A stretch of DNA of 6,726 nt, from positions 1 to 6,726 of the forward strand of contig JALWJW010000082.1 in the NCBI GenBank assembly GCA_026996935.1, written 5' to 3'. The position numbers were made by a program, and so were the translations under genes. Shown in pieces: positions 1 through 6,380 of the stretch (position 1 is its first letter; each line of letters begins with the position of its first letter). Under the pieces are notes generated by a model, which did no database searches, was not told where the DNA came from, and saw nothing but the letters and a program-made list of their open reading frames with translations. The stretch comes from Hyphomicrobiales bacterium (GTDB lineage Bacteria > Pseudomonadota > Alphaproteobacteria > Rhizobiales > Aestuariivirgaceae).

Positions 1-2
1 GG

Positions 3-56
3 GTTTATAGCGTGCCATCGCAACGTGAAGAAAACCACGATGTTGAGCCTGAGTGA
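3..56 (+). CDS. Possible C-terminal end of an unidentified rightward gene
   Basis: Frame 3 is open from the window edge and ends in TGA at 54-56, giving the tail VYSVPSQREENHDVEPE. The stop lies one base before the stop of the leftward regulator gene, which would be a neat tail-to-tail arrangement. The codons resemble those of the neighbouring genes. Seventeen codons are too few to recognise a family, and a short open frame at an edge can arise by chance, so this is only a possibility. Confidence 0.25.
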   Translation, partial: VYSVPSQREENHDVEPE

Positions 57-57
57 T

Positions 58-1050
58 TTATTGGGCTGCCAAGCTTTGATAAAAAGATTTTCGATACTGG
101 CCTGGTGACGTTCCTACTTGTTTGCGGAAATGATGCCTGAAGGTTTCTGGCGTTTTAAACCCGCAACTTATTGCAATTGTATCAATATTGGCTGTTGATG
201 TTTCCAGCAATTCACTGGCGCGTTTTATGCGCTGTGTGGTTAACCAGTTTTGAGGCGTTAGACCTGTTGCTTTTTTGAAATGGCGGATCAATGTGCGGGT
301 GCTCATATTTGCCAGACCGGCAATTTGGTTGATGGTGAAGGGTTGGTCTAAATTTTGTTGTAGATGCTCAAATAAGGGCGAAAGGTCATTGTGGGGCTGG
401 CTGATCGGGCGCTCGATAAATTGGGCTTGTCCGCCTTGTCGATGGGCGGGCATAACAAAGCGGCGCGCAACATTGTTGGCGATGGCGGCGCCATGGTCTA
501 GGCGTATGAGATGAAGGCACAGATCAAGCCCTGCCGAGCTGCCAGCAGATGTAAAAATATTGTCTCCCGCATCAATATAAAGGACATCGGGCTTAACCTT
601 GATGGCGGGGTATTTTTGTTGAAGGGTTTCACTATAGCGCCAATGGGTGGTGGCTGATTTGTGATCAAGCAGGCCCGTTGCGGCAATAACAAAGACGCCA
701 GAACAAATGCTGACAATGCGGCAGCCGCGATTGTGGGCCGCTTTAAGAACGGTGATGATTTCTTGTGGTACAGGTGTATCAGGGCTTTTCCATCCTGGTA
801 TTATGATTGTGTCTGCTTTGGCGAGTGTGTTTAAACCATAGCGCACGTTTATCTCGATGCCGCCAATGGCTTTTAAGGGCGATGGGTCGTTGGAGGCGAC
901 TTTGAAGTCATACCAAAGGCAATCAAGTTCGGGCCGCTTTAAGGCAAAAGCTTCAACAGCAATGCCAAATTCAAATGTGCAAAGCCCGTCATAGGCAAGG
1001 GCGCAGACCTGATGAGGTTTGTCATTATTGGTTTGGGTTGTTATTTTCAT
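58..1050 (-). CDS. ftrA: FtrA/GlxA-type transcriptional regulator (DJ-1/PfpI domain + AraC DNA-binding domain)
   Basis: This 330-residue protein is a cytoplasmic transcription factor that joins a DJ-1/PfpI (class I glutamine amidotransferase-like) sensor domain to an AraC-type DNA-binding domain. The sensor domain spans about residues 14-200. It opens with the family-typical CALAYDGLCTFEFGIAVE and carries the nucleophile-elbow-like SICSGVF with Cys116, plus TTHWRY at 134-139. In this regulator class the domain is thought to bind a ligand rather than catalyse. The AraC domain has two helix-turn-helix units: about 238-262 (TINQIAGLANMSTRTLIRHF) and about 288-320, ending in the classic FRHHFRKQVGTSPGQYR. 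The length is normal for FtrA. ATG is the only reasonable start, since no other Met precedes the conserved core, and no Shine-Dalgarno precedes it. Related DJ-1/AraC regulators such as GbdR, SouR and CdhR control betaine, sarcosine and carnitine catabolism. Because the gene is divergent from a sarcosine dehydrogenase-like cluster, local control is a reasonable inference. Family is confident; the FtrA symbol is moderately so. Confidence 0.9.
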   Translation of the reverse strand: MKITTQTNNDKPHQVCALAYDGLCTFEFGIAVEAFALKRPELDCLWYDFKVASNDPSPLKAIGGIEINVRYGLNTLAKADTIIIPGWKSPDTPVPQEIITVLKAAHNRGCRIVSICSGVFVIAATGLLDHKSATTHWRYSETLQQKYPAIKVKPDVLYIDAGDNIFTSAGSSAGLDLCLHLIRLDHGAAIANNVARRFVMPAHRQGGQAQFIERPISQPHNDLSPLFEHLQQNLDQPFTINQIAGLANMSTRTLIRHFKKATGLTPQNWLTTQRIKRASELLETSTANIDTIAISCGFKTPETFRHHFRKQVGTSPGQYRKSFYQSLAAQ

Positions 1051-1058
1051 TTGGCATT

Positions 1059-1087
1059 ATCTTAACGTATATTGTCATTTGTGTCAC
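1059..1087 (-). promoter_or_regulatory. Candidate sigma-70 promoter of the ftrA-like regulator
   Basis: On the minus strand, GTGACA (complement of 1082-1087, 5 of 6 to TTGACA) and TAAGAT (complement of 1059-1064, 4 of 6 to TATAAT) are separated by exactly 17 bp. Transcription would start near 1052, about two bases before the regulator's ATG at 1050. That would give an essentially leaderless mRNA, in keeping with the missing Shine-Dalgarno. The site is predicted by eye only. Confidence 0.35.
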
Positions 1088-1090
1088 TTT
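1073..1090. repeat. Short tandem direct repeat TGTCAyTTk in the divergent intergenic region (possible operator)
   Basis: TGTCATTTG (1073-1081) is followed immediately by TGTCACTTT (1082-1090), a 9-bp imperfect direct repeat. It lies between the divergent regulator and lumazine-binding-like genes and overlaps the candidate -35 box of the regulator. AraC-family proteins often bind direct half-sites, although these are usually about two helical turns apart rather than one. The repeat is seen directly; the operator role is inferred. Confidence 0.3.
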
Positions 1091-1155
1091 GTTTTTAGTG
1101 CTCTGTCTGGTTTTATGGACTCGTGCGACATGGTATTGATGTAATTGGAGATGAC

Positions 1156-1542
1156 ATGAATAAGACATTGGAACTATCTAAGGCTATCGAGATTTATCTT
1201 GATGCAATTTATTATTGTGATGTTGAAAAGCTGGATGAGGTTTTTCATGAAGCTTCAAGTTTATTTGATGCTGATGAGGGTAAAATACTCGCTGATCCGA
1301 TTGCCAGTTTTCGCGCTGATGTCGCCTCGCGTCCTTCGCCGGCCGGGCGTAGTCAGGTGCGCAAGGAAGAAGTAATTCTGATTGATTGGTTGTCTGATAT
1401 TAGTGCGGTGGTAAAGCTGCGGTTGCAGGCGCATGAAAATGTCTTTGTCGATCATTTGGCCTTTGTAAAGGGCGCGCGGGGCTGGAAGATTGTTTCAAAA
1501 GTCTGGCATTTGGAAAGCACGGCGCCGGTTGAGATGTACTAG
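1156..1542 (+). CDS. NTF2-like 'putative lumazine-binding' family protein
   Basis: The product is 128 residues with no signal peptide, so probably cytoplasmic. It matches the pattern of the putative lumazine-binding group of the NTF2-like fold: an N-terminal helix with IEIYLDAIYYCDVEKLDEVFH (residues 11-31), FRADVASRPSPAG (52-64), a strand with AVVKLRL (84-90), then FVDHLAFVKGARGWKIVSKVWH (97-118). The C-terminal DxLxxxKxxxGWKIVxKxxH motif is the strongest marker. ATG at 1156 is chosen because GGAG at 1147-1150 lies five bases upstream; a GTG at 1123 would add 11 unsupported residues. The family name comes from automated annotation, and a true lumazine ligand is not established. Members act as small binding proteins or isomerase-like enzymes. 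Its position as first gene downstream of the divergent promoter region, followed at 100 bp by the allantoinase gene, suggests a supporting role in the same pathway. Family is confident; function is unknown. Confidence 0.82.
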   Translation: MNKTLELSKAIEIYLDAIYYCDVEKLDEVFHEASSLFDADEGKILADPIASFRADVASRPSPAGRSQVRKEEVILIDWLSDISAVVKLRLQAHENVFVDHLAFVKGARGWKIVSKVWHLESTAPVEMY

Positions 1543-1550
1543 TTTATCAA

Positions 1551-1577
1551 GGTCCAGATCCAAGGCCTGTATGGACC
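1551..1577. repeat. Inverted repeat GGTCCA / TGGACC between two genes
   Basis: GGTCCA at 1551-1556 pairs perfectly with TGGACC at 1572-1577 across a 15-base spacer, nine bases after the stop of the lumazine-binding-like gene. It could fold into a weak hairpin at the transcript end or serve as a binding site. No T-run follows, so it is not a normal intrinsic terminator. Six-base arms can arise by chance. Confidence 0.25.
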
Positions 1578-1642
1578 AGCTTGCGTGGGGTTCATTGGCT
1601 CGATAACATCACTGAAAAATTATAAATGATTCTGGTGATGCA

Positions 1643-2548
1643 ATGTCGAATATTCCAAAAAACTACCCGCGCGATCTTAAAGGCTATGGGGCGACACCGC
1701 CCGATGCTCAATGGCCTGATGGGGCGAAAATTGCGGTGCAGTTTGTGGTTAATTATGAAGAAGGCGGGGAGAATTGTATTCTTCATGGGGATGCTGCTTC
1801 TGAAGCGTTTCTTTCTGAAATTGTCGGGGCGGCGGCTTGGTCAGACCAGCGTCACATGAATATGGAATCAATTTACGAATATGGTGCGCGTGCCGGCTTT
1901 TGGCGTTTGCATCGTTTGTTTACATCGCGCAACGTTAAGCCAACGGTATATGGTGTCGCTACTGCACTTGAGCGCTCGCCCGACCAGCTTGCTGGCATGA
2001 TGGAGGCAGATTGGGAAATTGCTTCGCATGGGCTGAAGTGGATTGAGTATAAGGACTATTCAAAAGAAGATGAACGCGCCCATATGCAGGCCGCTATCGA
2101 GTTGCATACGCGTCTGACGGGGCAGCGCCCGCTTGGCTGGTATACGGGGCGCTCAAGTGTTCACACGCTTGACCTTGGCATTGAAGAAGGCGGGTTTTTA
2201 TATTTGTCAGATGCGTATGCCGATGATTTGCCTTATTGGATGGGCGAGCAATTGATTATTCCTTATACGCTTGATTGTAATGATATGCGCTTTGCCACCC
2301 CGCAAGGGTTTAATAGTGGCGATCAGTTTTTCACTTATTTGAAAGACACTTTTGATGTGCTTTATCGTGAAGGTGGGCAGGGCCAAGCCAAAATGATGAA
2401 TGTCGGTTTGCATTGTCGGTTGGTCGGTCGCCCGGGCCGGGTTGCCGCTCTTGAACGGTTCGTTGATTATGTTCTTGCCCACGATGATGTGTGGGTGCCA
2501 AAGCGGGTTGAGATTGCTCAACATTGGCATACGCATCACAAGCCATAA
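1643..2548 (+). CDS. puuE: Allantoinase, PuuE type (polysaccharide-deacetylase superfamily)
   Basis: This 301-residue protein is a PuuE-type allantoinase, which hydrolyses the hydantoin ring of allantoin to allantoate (EC 3.5.2.5). It is an analogue of the classic metal-dependent allantoinase, recruited from the NodB-like polysaccharide deacetylase fold. The family sequence is present along the whole length: YPRDLKGYG (8-16), AVQFVVNYEEGGENCILHGD (31-50), a conserved stretch at 51-93 with HMNMESIYEYG, EIASHGLKWIEY (125-136), RPLGWYTGR (162-170), YADDLPYW (192-199), DMRFATPQGFNSGDQFF (214-230) and the C-terminal GLHCRLVGRPGR (255-266). Length is normal and the frame intact. ATG at 1643 has only a weak GGTGA at 1634-1638. 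No signal peptide is seen, so it is cytoplasmic. The genes that usually accompany puuE (OHCU decarboxylase, HIU hydrolase, urate permease) are absent from this window. It is instead followed at 100 bp by a sarcosine dehydrogenase-like gene, so a related cyclic ureide substrate cannot be excluded. Confidence 0.92.
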   Translation: MSNIPKNYPRDLKGYGATPPDAQWPDGAKIAVQFVVNYEEGGENCILHGDAASEAFLSEIVGAAAWSDQRHMNMESIYEYGARAGFWRLHRLFTSRNVKPTVYGVATALERSPDQLAGMMEADWEIASHGLKWIEYKDYSKEDERAHMQAAIELHTRLTGQRPLGWYTGRSSVHTLDLGIEEGGFLYLSDAYADDLPYWMGEQLIIPYTLDCNDMRFATPQGFNSGDQFFTYLKDTFDVLYREGGQGQAKMMNVGLHCRLVGRPGRVAALERFVDYVLAHDDVWVPKRVEIAQHWHTHHKP

Positions 2549-2635
2549 TGCTGATGTGCTGGCCCAAAGTTAATTGAATAAGTGGTCCATTGTGTTTGCG
2601 TTGTGTTGAAGGCACGGTTTTGTTTTACCCCTTTT

Positions 2636-2639
2636 GGAG
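2636..2639 (+). promoter_or_regulatory. Ribosome-binding site that fixes the dehydrogenase start
   Basis: GGAG at 2636-2639, within TTTTGGAGC, lies nine bases before ATG at 2649. It overlaps an in-frame TTG at 2634, which therefore cannot be the start. The conserved N-terminal flavin-binding strand begins just after the ATG. Confidence 0.65.
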
Positions 2640-2648
2640 CGTATAAAT

Positions 2649-5093
2649 ATGGCTGTTCAGATTCCTCAAAAAGTGCAAATTGTGGTTATTGGTGGTGGCA
2701 TTATTGGCTGCTCGGTGGCCTATCATTTGGCCAAGCGTGGGTGGAGTGATGTTGTTATTTTAGAACGCTCGCAACTCACGTGCGGCACCACATGGCATGC
2801 GGCTGGTTTGATCGGTACGACGCGGGCCAGTGATACGTTGGCTAAGCTGGCGGGTTATTGCCTTGATTTTATTCCAATGATCGAAGAAGAAACGGGGCAA
2901 TCTGTTGGCTTTAAACAAGTTGGGTCGATGTGGATTGCCGAGGATGAGGAACGGTTTGAAGAAATTCGCCGTCTGCATGATGTGACTAAAATTTGGGGAC
3001 CGCAAACCCACCTGCTCACCCCTGATGAAATCGAAAAGCATTATCCGCTGATCGAAAAGAAAGGCCTTGTTGGCGGCATGTTTGCCCCGTCAGAAGGGTG
3101 GGCTTCGCCTGTTGATTTTACCATGGCGATTGCTAAAGGCGTGCGGTTGCGTGGCGGTAAGATTTTTGAAGGGGTGAAGGTCACTGGTGTGTTGAGTGAG
3201 AGCGGTCAGGTGACAGGTGTTGAAACGGATCAAGGGCATATCAAAACAGATTTTGTGGTCAATTGCGCGGGGTTGTGGGCGCGTGAAATTGGCAAGATGG
3301 TTGATGTGGATATTCCGCTTTATCCGTGTGAGCATTATTATATGGTGACGGAAAAGTCGGACCAAGTGCCAAACGATTTGCCCGTCATGCGTGACCAATC
3401 AAAAGAGGCTTATTATAAGGAAGATGCAGGCTCGATCTTGTTAGGCGCGTTTGAGAAAAAAGCTATTCCTGTTGATCCTGCCAGCCTGCCGGATAATTTC
3501 AGCTTTGAAGAACTGGCCGGTGAGTTCGATCAGTTTATGCCCGTGTATGAAGCAGCCGTTAAACGGGTGCCGTTGTTGGGCGAATTGGGTATGCGTAAAT
3601 TCTTTTGCGGGCCTGAAAGCTTTACCCCCGATGACCAAATTCAGATGGGTAAAGCGCCCGGCCTTAAAGGGTTTTATATGTGCGCGGGGGCCAATTCAGT
3701 TGGTATTCAAACGGGGCCAGGATATGGCAAAGCATTGGCTGATTGGATTATTGATGATTGCGCGCCGTTTGATTTGCATGGCATGGATGTGCGCCGCAAT
3801 GAGCCGTTTCAAAATACCAAAGTATTTTTGCAGGAACGTGTCAGTGAAACGCTTGGGCTTTTGTATGAAAACCATTATCCCTATCGCCAGTTTGCAACAG
3901 GGCGCGGGGCGCGGCGCTCGCCTTTGCATGAGCATCTAAAAGCACGTGGGGCGTGCTTTGGTGTGGCGGCAGGTTGGGAGCGGGCCAATTGGTTTGCACC
4001 AGAAGGTGTCGAGCCGAAATATGAGTATAGTTTTAAGCGGCAGAATTGGTTTGAGTATTCAAAAGCTGAGCACATGGCATTTCGTGAAAATGTGGGTCTG
4101 ATTGATCTGACCAGTTTTTCCAAGTTCATTGTGCAGGGGCCAGAGGCCATGGCAGTGATGCAAAACATTTGTAGCGCTAATGTTGATGTGCCTGTCGGGC
4201 GTATTGTTTATACCCACTGGTTAAATGAGCAGGCTGGGATTGAGGCTGATTTAACCGTGGCGCGGATGGGGCAGGATCAGTATCAGGTGACTACAGGCGG
4301 GGCGGTTGCTCAGCGTGATATGGATTGGTTGAAGCGTCACGTGCCAGACAGTGCGCGGGTTGAGATTTTTGATGCCACATCGGCGATTGCTATTATCGGG
4401 GTGTTTGGCCCTAAATCGCGCAACCTTCTTGAAAGCTTGACGGAGGCTGATTTGTCCAATGAGGCGTGTCCGTTTTCGCACTGGGTTGATATTGAAATTG
4501 GTTACGTCAAACTGCGGGCAATGCGGGTGACATTCGTTGGTGAACTTGGTTGGGAGTTGCACATTTCCAGTGAGTTTGCTTGTCATGTGTTTGAGCAACT
4601 TGAGGAAGCGGGTAGGGTGTTTGGTCTTAAACTGTGTGGCTTACACGCGCTTGATTCTTGCCGTATCGAAAAAGGCTATCGTCACTTTGGCCATGAGGTT
4701 TCGCAAGATGAAACGCCATACGATGCGGGGCTTGGTTTTGTTTGTAATTTTAATACGGGCGAGTTTATTGGTCGTGAGGCAGCGAAAAAAGCCAAGGCAA
4801 ATATTAAAACCAAACGGCTTGTGCAAATTAAACTTCGTGATCCTGAACCATTGTTGATCGGTCATGAACCGTTGCTTCGAAATGGTGAAATTGTTGGCTA
4901 TGTTACCTCTGGTGCCTATGGTCACTTTGTTGGCGCATCGGTTGGCATGGGCTGGCTCAAGAATAAAGATGGCGTGACTAAAAAGTTTATGGAAACGGGC
5001 GATTATAGCGTGCTGATTGCCAATGAGGAATTTGGCATTGATGTCTCATTTAGTGCTTTTTATGATCCTAAAAGTGAACGGGTTAAGATGTAG
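2649..5093 (+). CDS. FAD-dependent sarcosine/dimethylglycine dehydrogenase-like protein with GcvT (aminomethyltransferase) half
   Basis: The 814-residue protein should oxidise an N-methyl amino acid, with sarcosine or dimethylglycine most likely, and transfer the released one-carbon unit to tetrahydrofolate. The N-terminal DAO-type FAD domain (about 9-375) starts with VIGGGIIG (Gly15, Gly17, Gly20) and an acidic strand end, Glu39. CGTTWHAAGL (45-54) holds His50, equivalent to the His that binds FAD covalently in mammalian dimethylglycine and sarcosine dehydrogenases. CGPESFTPD (320-328) closes the domain. A linker (about 378-450) with GWERANWF leads to a GcvT-like folate domain (about 465-740) with EADLTVAR (Asp534) and FVGELGWELH (629-638), then a GcvT C-terminal barrel (about 725-810). 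CGPESFTPD, ADLSNEA, DSCRIEKGYRH and the end KSERVK resemble recalled human sarcosine dehydrogenase more than dimethylglycine dehydrogenase. No signal peptide is visible. The gene is third in a rightward run, 100 bp after puuE. Its last 70 bases have a diverged copy at 6381-6450. Family is confident; exact substrate is not. Confidence 0.92.
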   Translation: MAVQIPQKVQIVVIGGGIIGCSVAYHLAKRGWSDVVILERSQLTCGTTWHAAGLIGTTRASDTLAKLAGYCLDFIPMIEEETGQSVGFKQVGSMWIAEDEERFEEIRRLHDVTKIWGPQTHLLTPDEIEKHYPLIEKKGLVGGMFAPSEGWASPVDFTMAIAKGVRLRGGKIFEGVKVTGVLSESGQVTGVETDQGHIKTDFVVNCAGLWAREIGKMVDVDIPLYPCEHYYMVTEKSDQVPNDLPVMRDQSKEAYYKEDAGSILLGAFEKKAIPVDPASLPDNFSFEELAGEFDQFMPVYEAAVKRVPLLGELGMRKFFCGPESFTPDDQIQMGKAPGLKGFYMCAGANSVGIQTGPGYGKALADWIIDDCAPFDLHGMDVRRNEPFQNTKVFLQERVSETLGLLYENHYPYRQFATGRGARRSPLHEHLKARGACFGVAAGWERANWFAPEGVEPKYEYSFKRQNWFEYSKAEHMAFRENVGLIDLTSFSKFIVQGPEAMAVMQNICSANVDVPVGRIVYTHWLNEQAGIEADLTVARMGQDQYQVTTGGAVAQRDMDWLKRHVPDSARVEIFDATSAIAIIGVFGPKSRNLLESLTEADLSNEACPFSHWVDIEIGYVKLRAMRVTFVGELGWELHISSEFACHVFEQLEEAGRVFGLKLCGLHALDSCRIEKGYRHFGHEVSQDETPYDAGLGFVCNFNTGEFIGREAAKKAKANIKTKRLVQIKLRDPEPLLIGHEPLLRNGEIVGYVTSGAYGHFVGASVGMGWLKNKDGVTKKFMETGDYSVLIANEEFGIDVSFSAFYDPKSERVKM

Positions 5094-5221
5094 TGCTCAT
5101 TGAGCTTGTCTTAAAATCTTACAAATTATTAAAACTTTCAGCCCTTTAAAATTGTCGGGTGATCCTTACCTGAAAATTGCAGAGAGGATGGTCCTTGCTG
5201 CTTTTCTAAAATTTTTAAATT

Positions 5222-5240
5222 CATTGCGATTGTCGCAATG
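5222..5240. promoter_or_regulatory. Perfect 8-bp inverted repeat upstream of yfdX (possible operator or hairpin)
   Basis: CATTGCGA (5222-5229) and TCGCAATG (5233-5240) are perfect inverted copies with a TTG spacer. The element sits 78 bases before the yfdX start and 128 bases after the dehydrogenase stop. The sequence after it is TCTTAGG rather than a T-run, so it does not resemble an intrinsic terminator. A dyad operator for a dimeric regulator is the simplest reading. No convincing -35/-10 pair was found in the 5094-5317 gap. Elsewhere that gap holds only AT-rich sequence and a very weak GCTCA-T-TGAGC dyad at 5095-5105. Confidence 0.4.
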
Positions 5241-5317
5241 TCTTAGGCTGGCCTCTGCCTGAAACCAATTTTCTATGCCTAAATCTTGAAGAGGTGCGCC
5301 TGATAAAGGAGACTGAA

Positions 5318-6268
5318 ATGTTAAAACGAAATAAGAATATATTTGCAATTCCAGCTATTGTTGTTGCAGGAATGATGGTGTCACAGGTTGCCTGGGCAGA
5401 CAGTGCTAAAAAGCCTGTTAAACAGGATGAAGCTCAAACGGCTGCGACCATGGTTGGTAAAAAAATTACAACCCAAAATGAGCTTGCCAATGCATTGAAT
5501 TATGTGAAATCCCAAATGTCTGCGGGGCAGAAACGTGCTATTAAAGATGCGGTCGGTGCGCTTAGGTCAACCGAAAATGCAATCATTGCATTAGATAAAA
5601 AAGATAAAGTCAAAGCGATCTCAAACCTGGAAAAAGCTTTAGGCAAGCTTGGTGTCGTGTTGTCTTTGGCACCTGATTTAAAATTGGCACCAATTAGTGT
5701 AACCAGCACAGTTGTTGATACTGATCTGAACGTAAAATCGGTCAATAAAATCAGACTGGAAGCAATTGACTTGTTGAACAAGGGGCGTTTGCAGGATGCT
5801 CGTCCGTTGGTGGCCAGTTTAGCAAGTGAGATTGTTATTCGTGTAAGTGACCTTCCGTTGGGAACATACCCTGATGCGATTAAAAAAGCTGTTCCGCTTA
5901 TTGAAAAAGGAAAGTTGAAAGAGGCTAAGGCTATTCTTGTTGCGGCTCTTAATCTTCTTGTTGTTGAAGACCATGTGGTGCCTCTTCCTGTTGTACGGGC
6001 ACAAGCGTTATTGGCCGAAGCAGAAGTATTGACCAAAACGGATAAGCGGACGAAAAAGCAGGGCGGCGATTTGAAAGATTTGCTTTCTGGCGCGCGTAAG
6101 CAGTTGGAATTGGCTGAAGCTCTTGGATATGGTCAGAAAAGTGATTTTACATCGCTTTATAAACAGATTGCCGAAATTTCCAAGAAAACAGAAGACGGAA
6201 AATCCAGCTCTGGTTTTTATGATGCAATTAAGAAAGACCTTAAATCATTGCGTAAAAAACTGTTTTAA
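5318..6268 (+). CDS. Secreted YfdX-family protein
   Basis: The product is 316 residues with an N-terminal signal peptide: KRNK, a hydrophobic stretch at about 8-22, and a likely cleavage after AWA (Ala27). The mature protein is therefore periplasmic or exported. YfdX features follow: a lysine-rich linker, a helical segment at about 75-115, the family-typical LAPISV (123-128), ASEIVIRVSDLPLGTYPDAIKK (169-190), then ALNLLVVEDHVVPLPVVRAQALL (210-232) and ARKQLELAEALGYG (259-272). Three helical-hairpin segments resemble each other at 88-111, 149-172 and 191-214, the last two sharing a KGxLxxA pattern. ATG at 5318 is fixed by a strong AAAGGAG at 5305-5311 with a six-base spacer, so an in-frame GTG at 5294 is unlikely. 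YfdX proteins have no firmly known biochemical role; enterobacterial members are linked to acid or drug stress and lie beside oxalate-decarboxylation genes. The gene has its own terminator and is probably monocistronic. It looks somewhat AT-richer than the dehydrogenase gene. Family is confident; role is unknown. Confidence 0.88.
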   Translation: MLKRNKNIFAIPAIVVAGMMVSQVAWADSAKKPVKQDEAQTAATMVGKKITTQNELANALNYVKSQMSAGQKRAIKDAVGALRSTENAIIALDKKDKVKAISNLEKALGKLGVVLSLAPDLKLAPISVTSTVVDTDLNVKSVNKIRLEAIDLLNKGRLQDARPLVASLASEIVIRVSDLPLGTYPDAIKKAVPLIEKGKLKEAKAILVAALNLLVVEDHVVPLPVVRAQALLAEAEVLTKTDKRTKKQGGDLKDLLSGARKQLELAEALGYGQKSDFTSLYKQIAEISKKTEDGKSSSGFYDAIKKDLKSLRKKLF

Positions 6269-6310
6269 TACAAGTTTGCGTTTGAAATTATCCTAACAAA
6301 AAATGTAATG

Positions 6311-6338
6311 CCCCGCGTGTTTACATGCGGGGTTTTTT
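6311..6338 (+). terminator. Intrinsic terminator after yfdX
   Basis: CCCCGCGTG (6311-6319) pairs with CATGCGGGG (6324-6332) as a nine-pair stem with one G-T wobble and a TTTA loop. Six T residues (6333-6338) follow. It begins 43 bases after the yfdX stop and is preceded by an A-run at 6298-6303, so it may work to some degree in both directions. Confidence 0.9.
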
Positions 6339-6380
6339 GTGAACGGCAGTATAAAATTTATTGCTGTGTCAGATTGTACG

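Noticed and set aside
1123..1155. GTG start extending the lumazine-binding-like protein by 11 residues
   Set aside because: The ATG at 1156 has a GGAG at correct spacing and the family core starts right after it; the extension has neither support.
3451..3939. Rightward open frame of 162 codons inside the dehydrogenase gene
   Set aside because: It is the +1 shadow of conserved flavoprotein sequence; the main frame carries all family motifs without interruption.
4251..4598. Leftward open frame opposite the GcvT half
   Set aside because: Antisense shadow with no recognisable motif or ribosome-binding site.
5095..5105. GCTCA-T-TGAGC as a terminator of the dehydrogenase transcript
   Set aside because: The stem is only four to five pairs and the following TTGTCTT is not a proper T-run.
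5294..5317. GTG start extending the YfdX protein by eight residues
   Set aside because: It would place charged residues ahead of the signal peptide, and AAAGGAG clearly serves the ATG at 5318.
5500..6036. Long leftward open frame (178 codons) opposite yfdX
   Set aside because: Low-complexity Ser/Thr/Ala-rich translation with no family resemblance, fully antisense to a well-supported gene.
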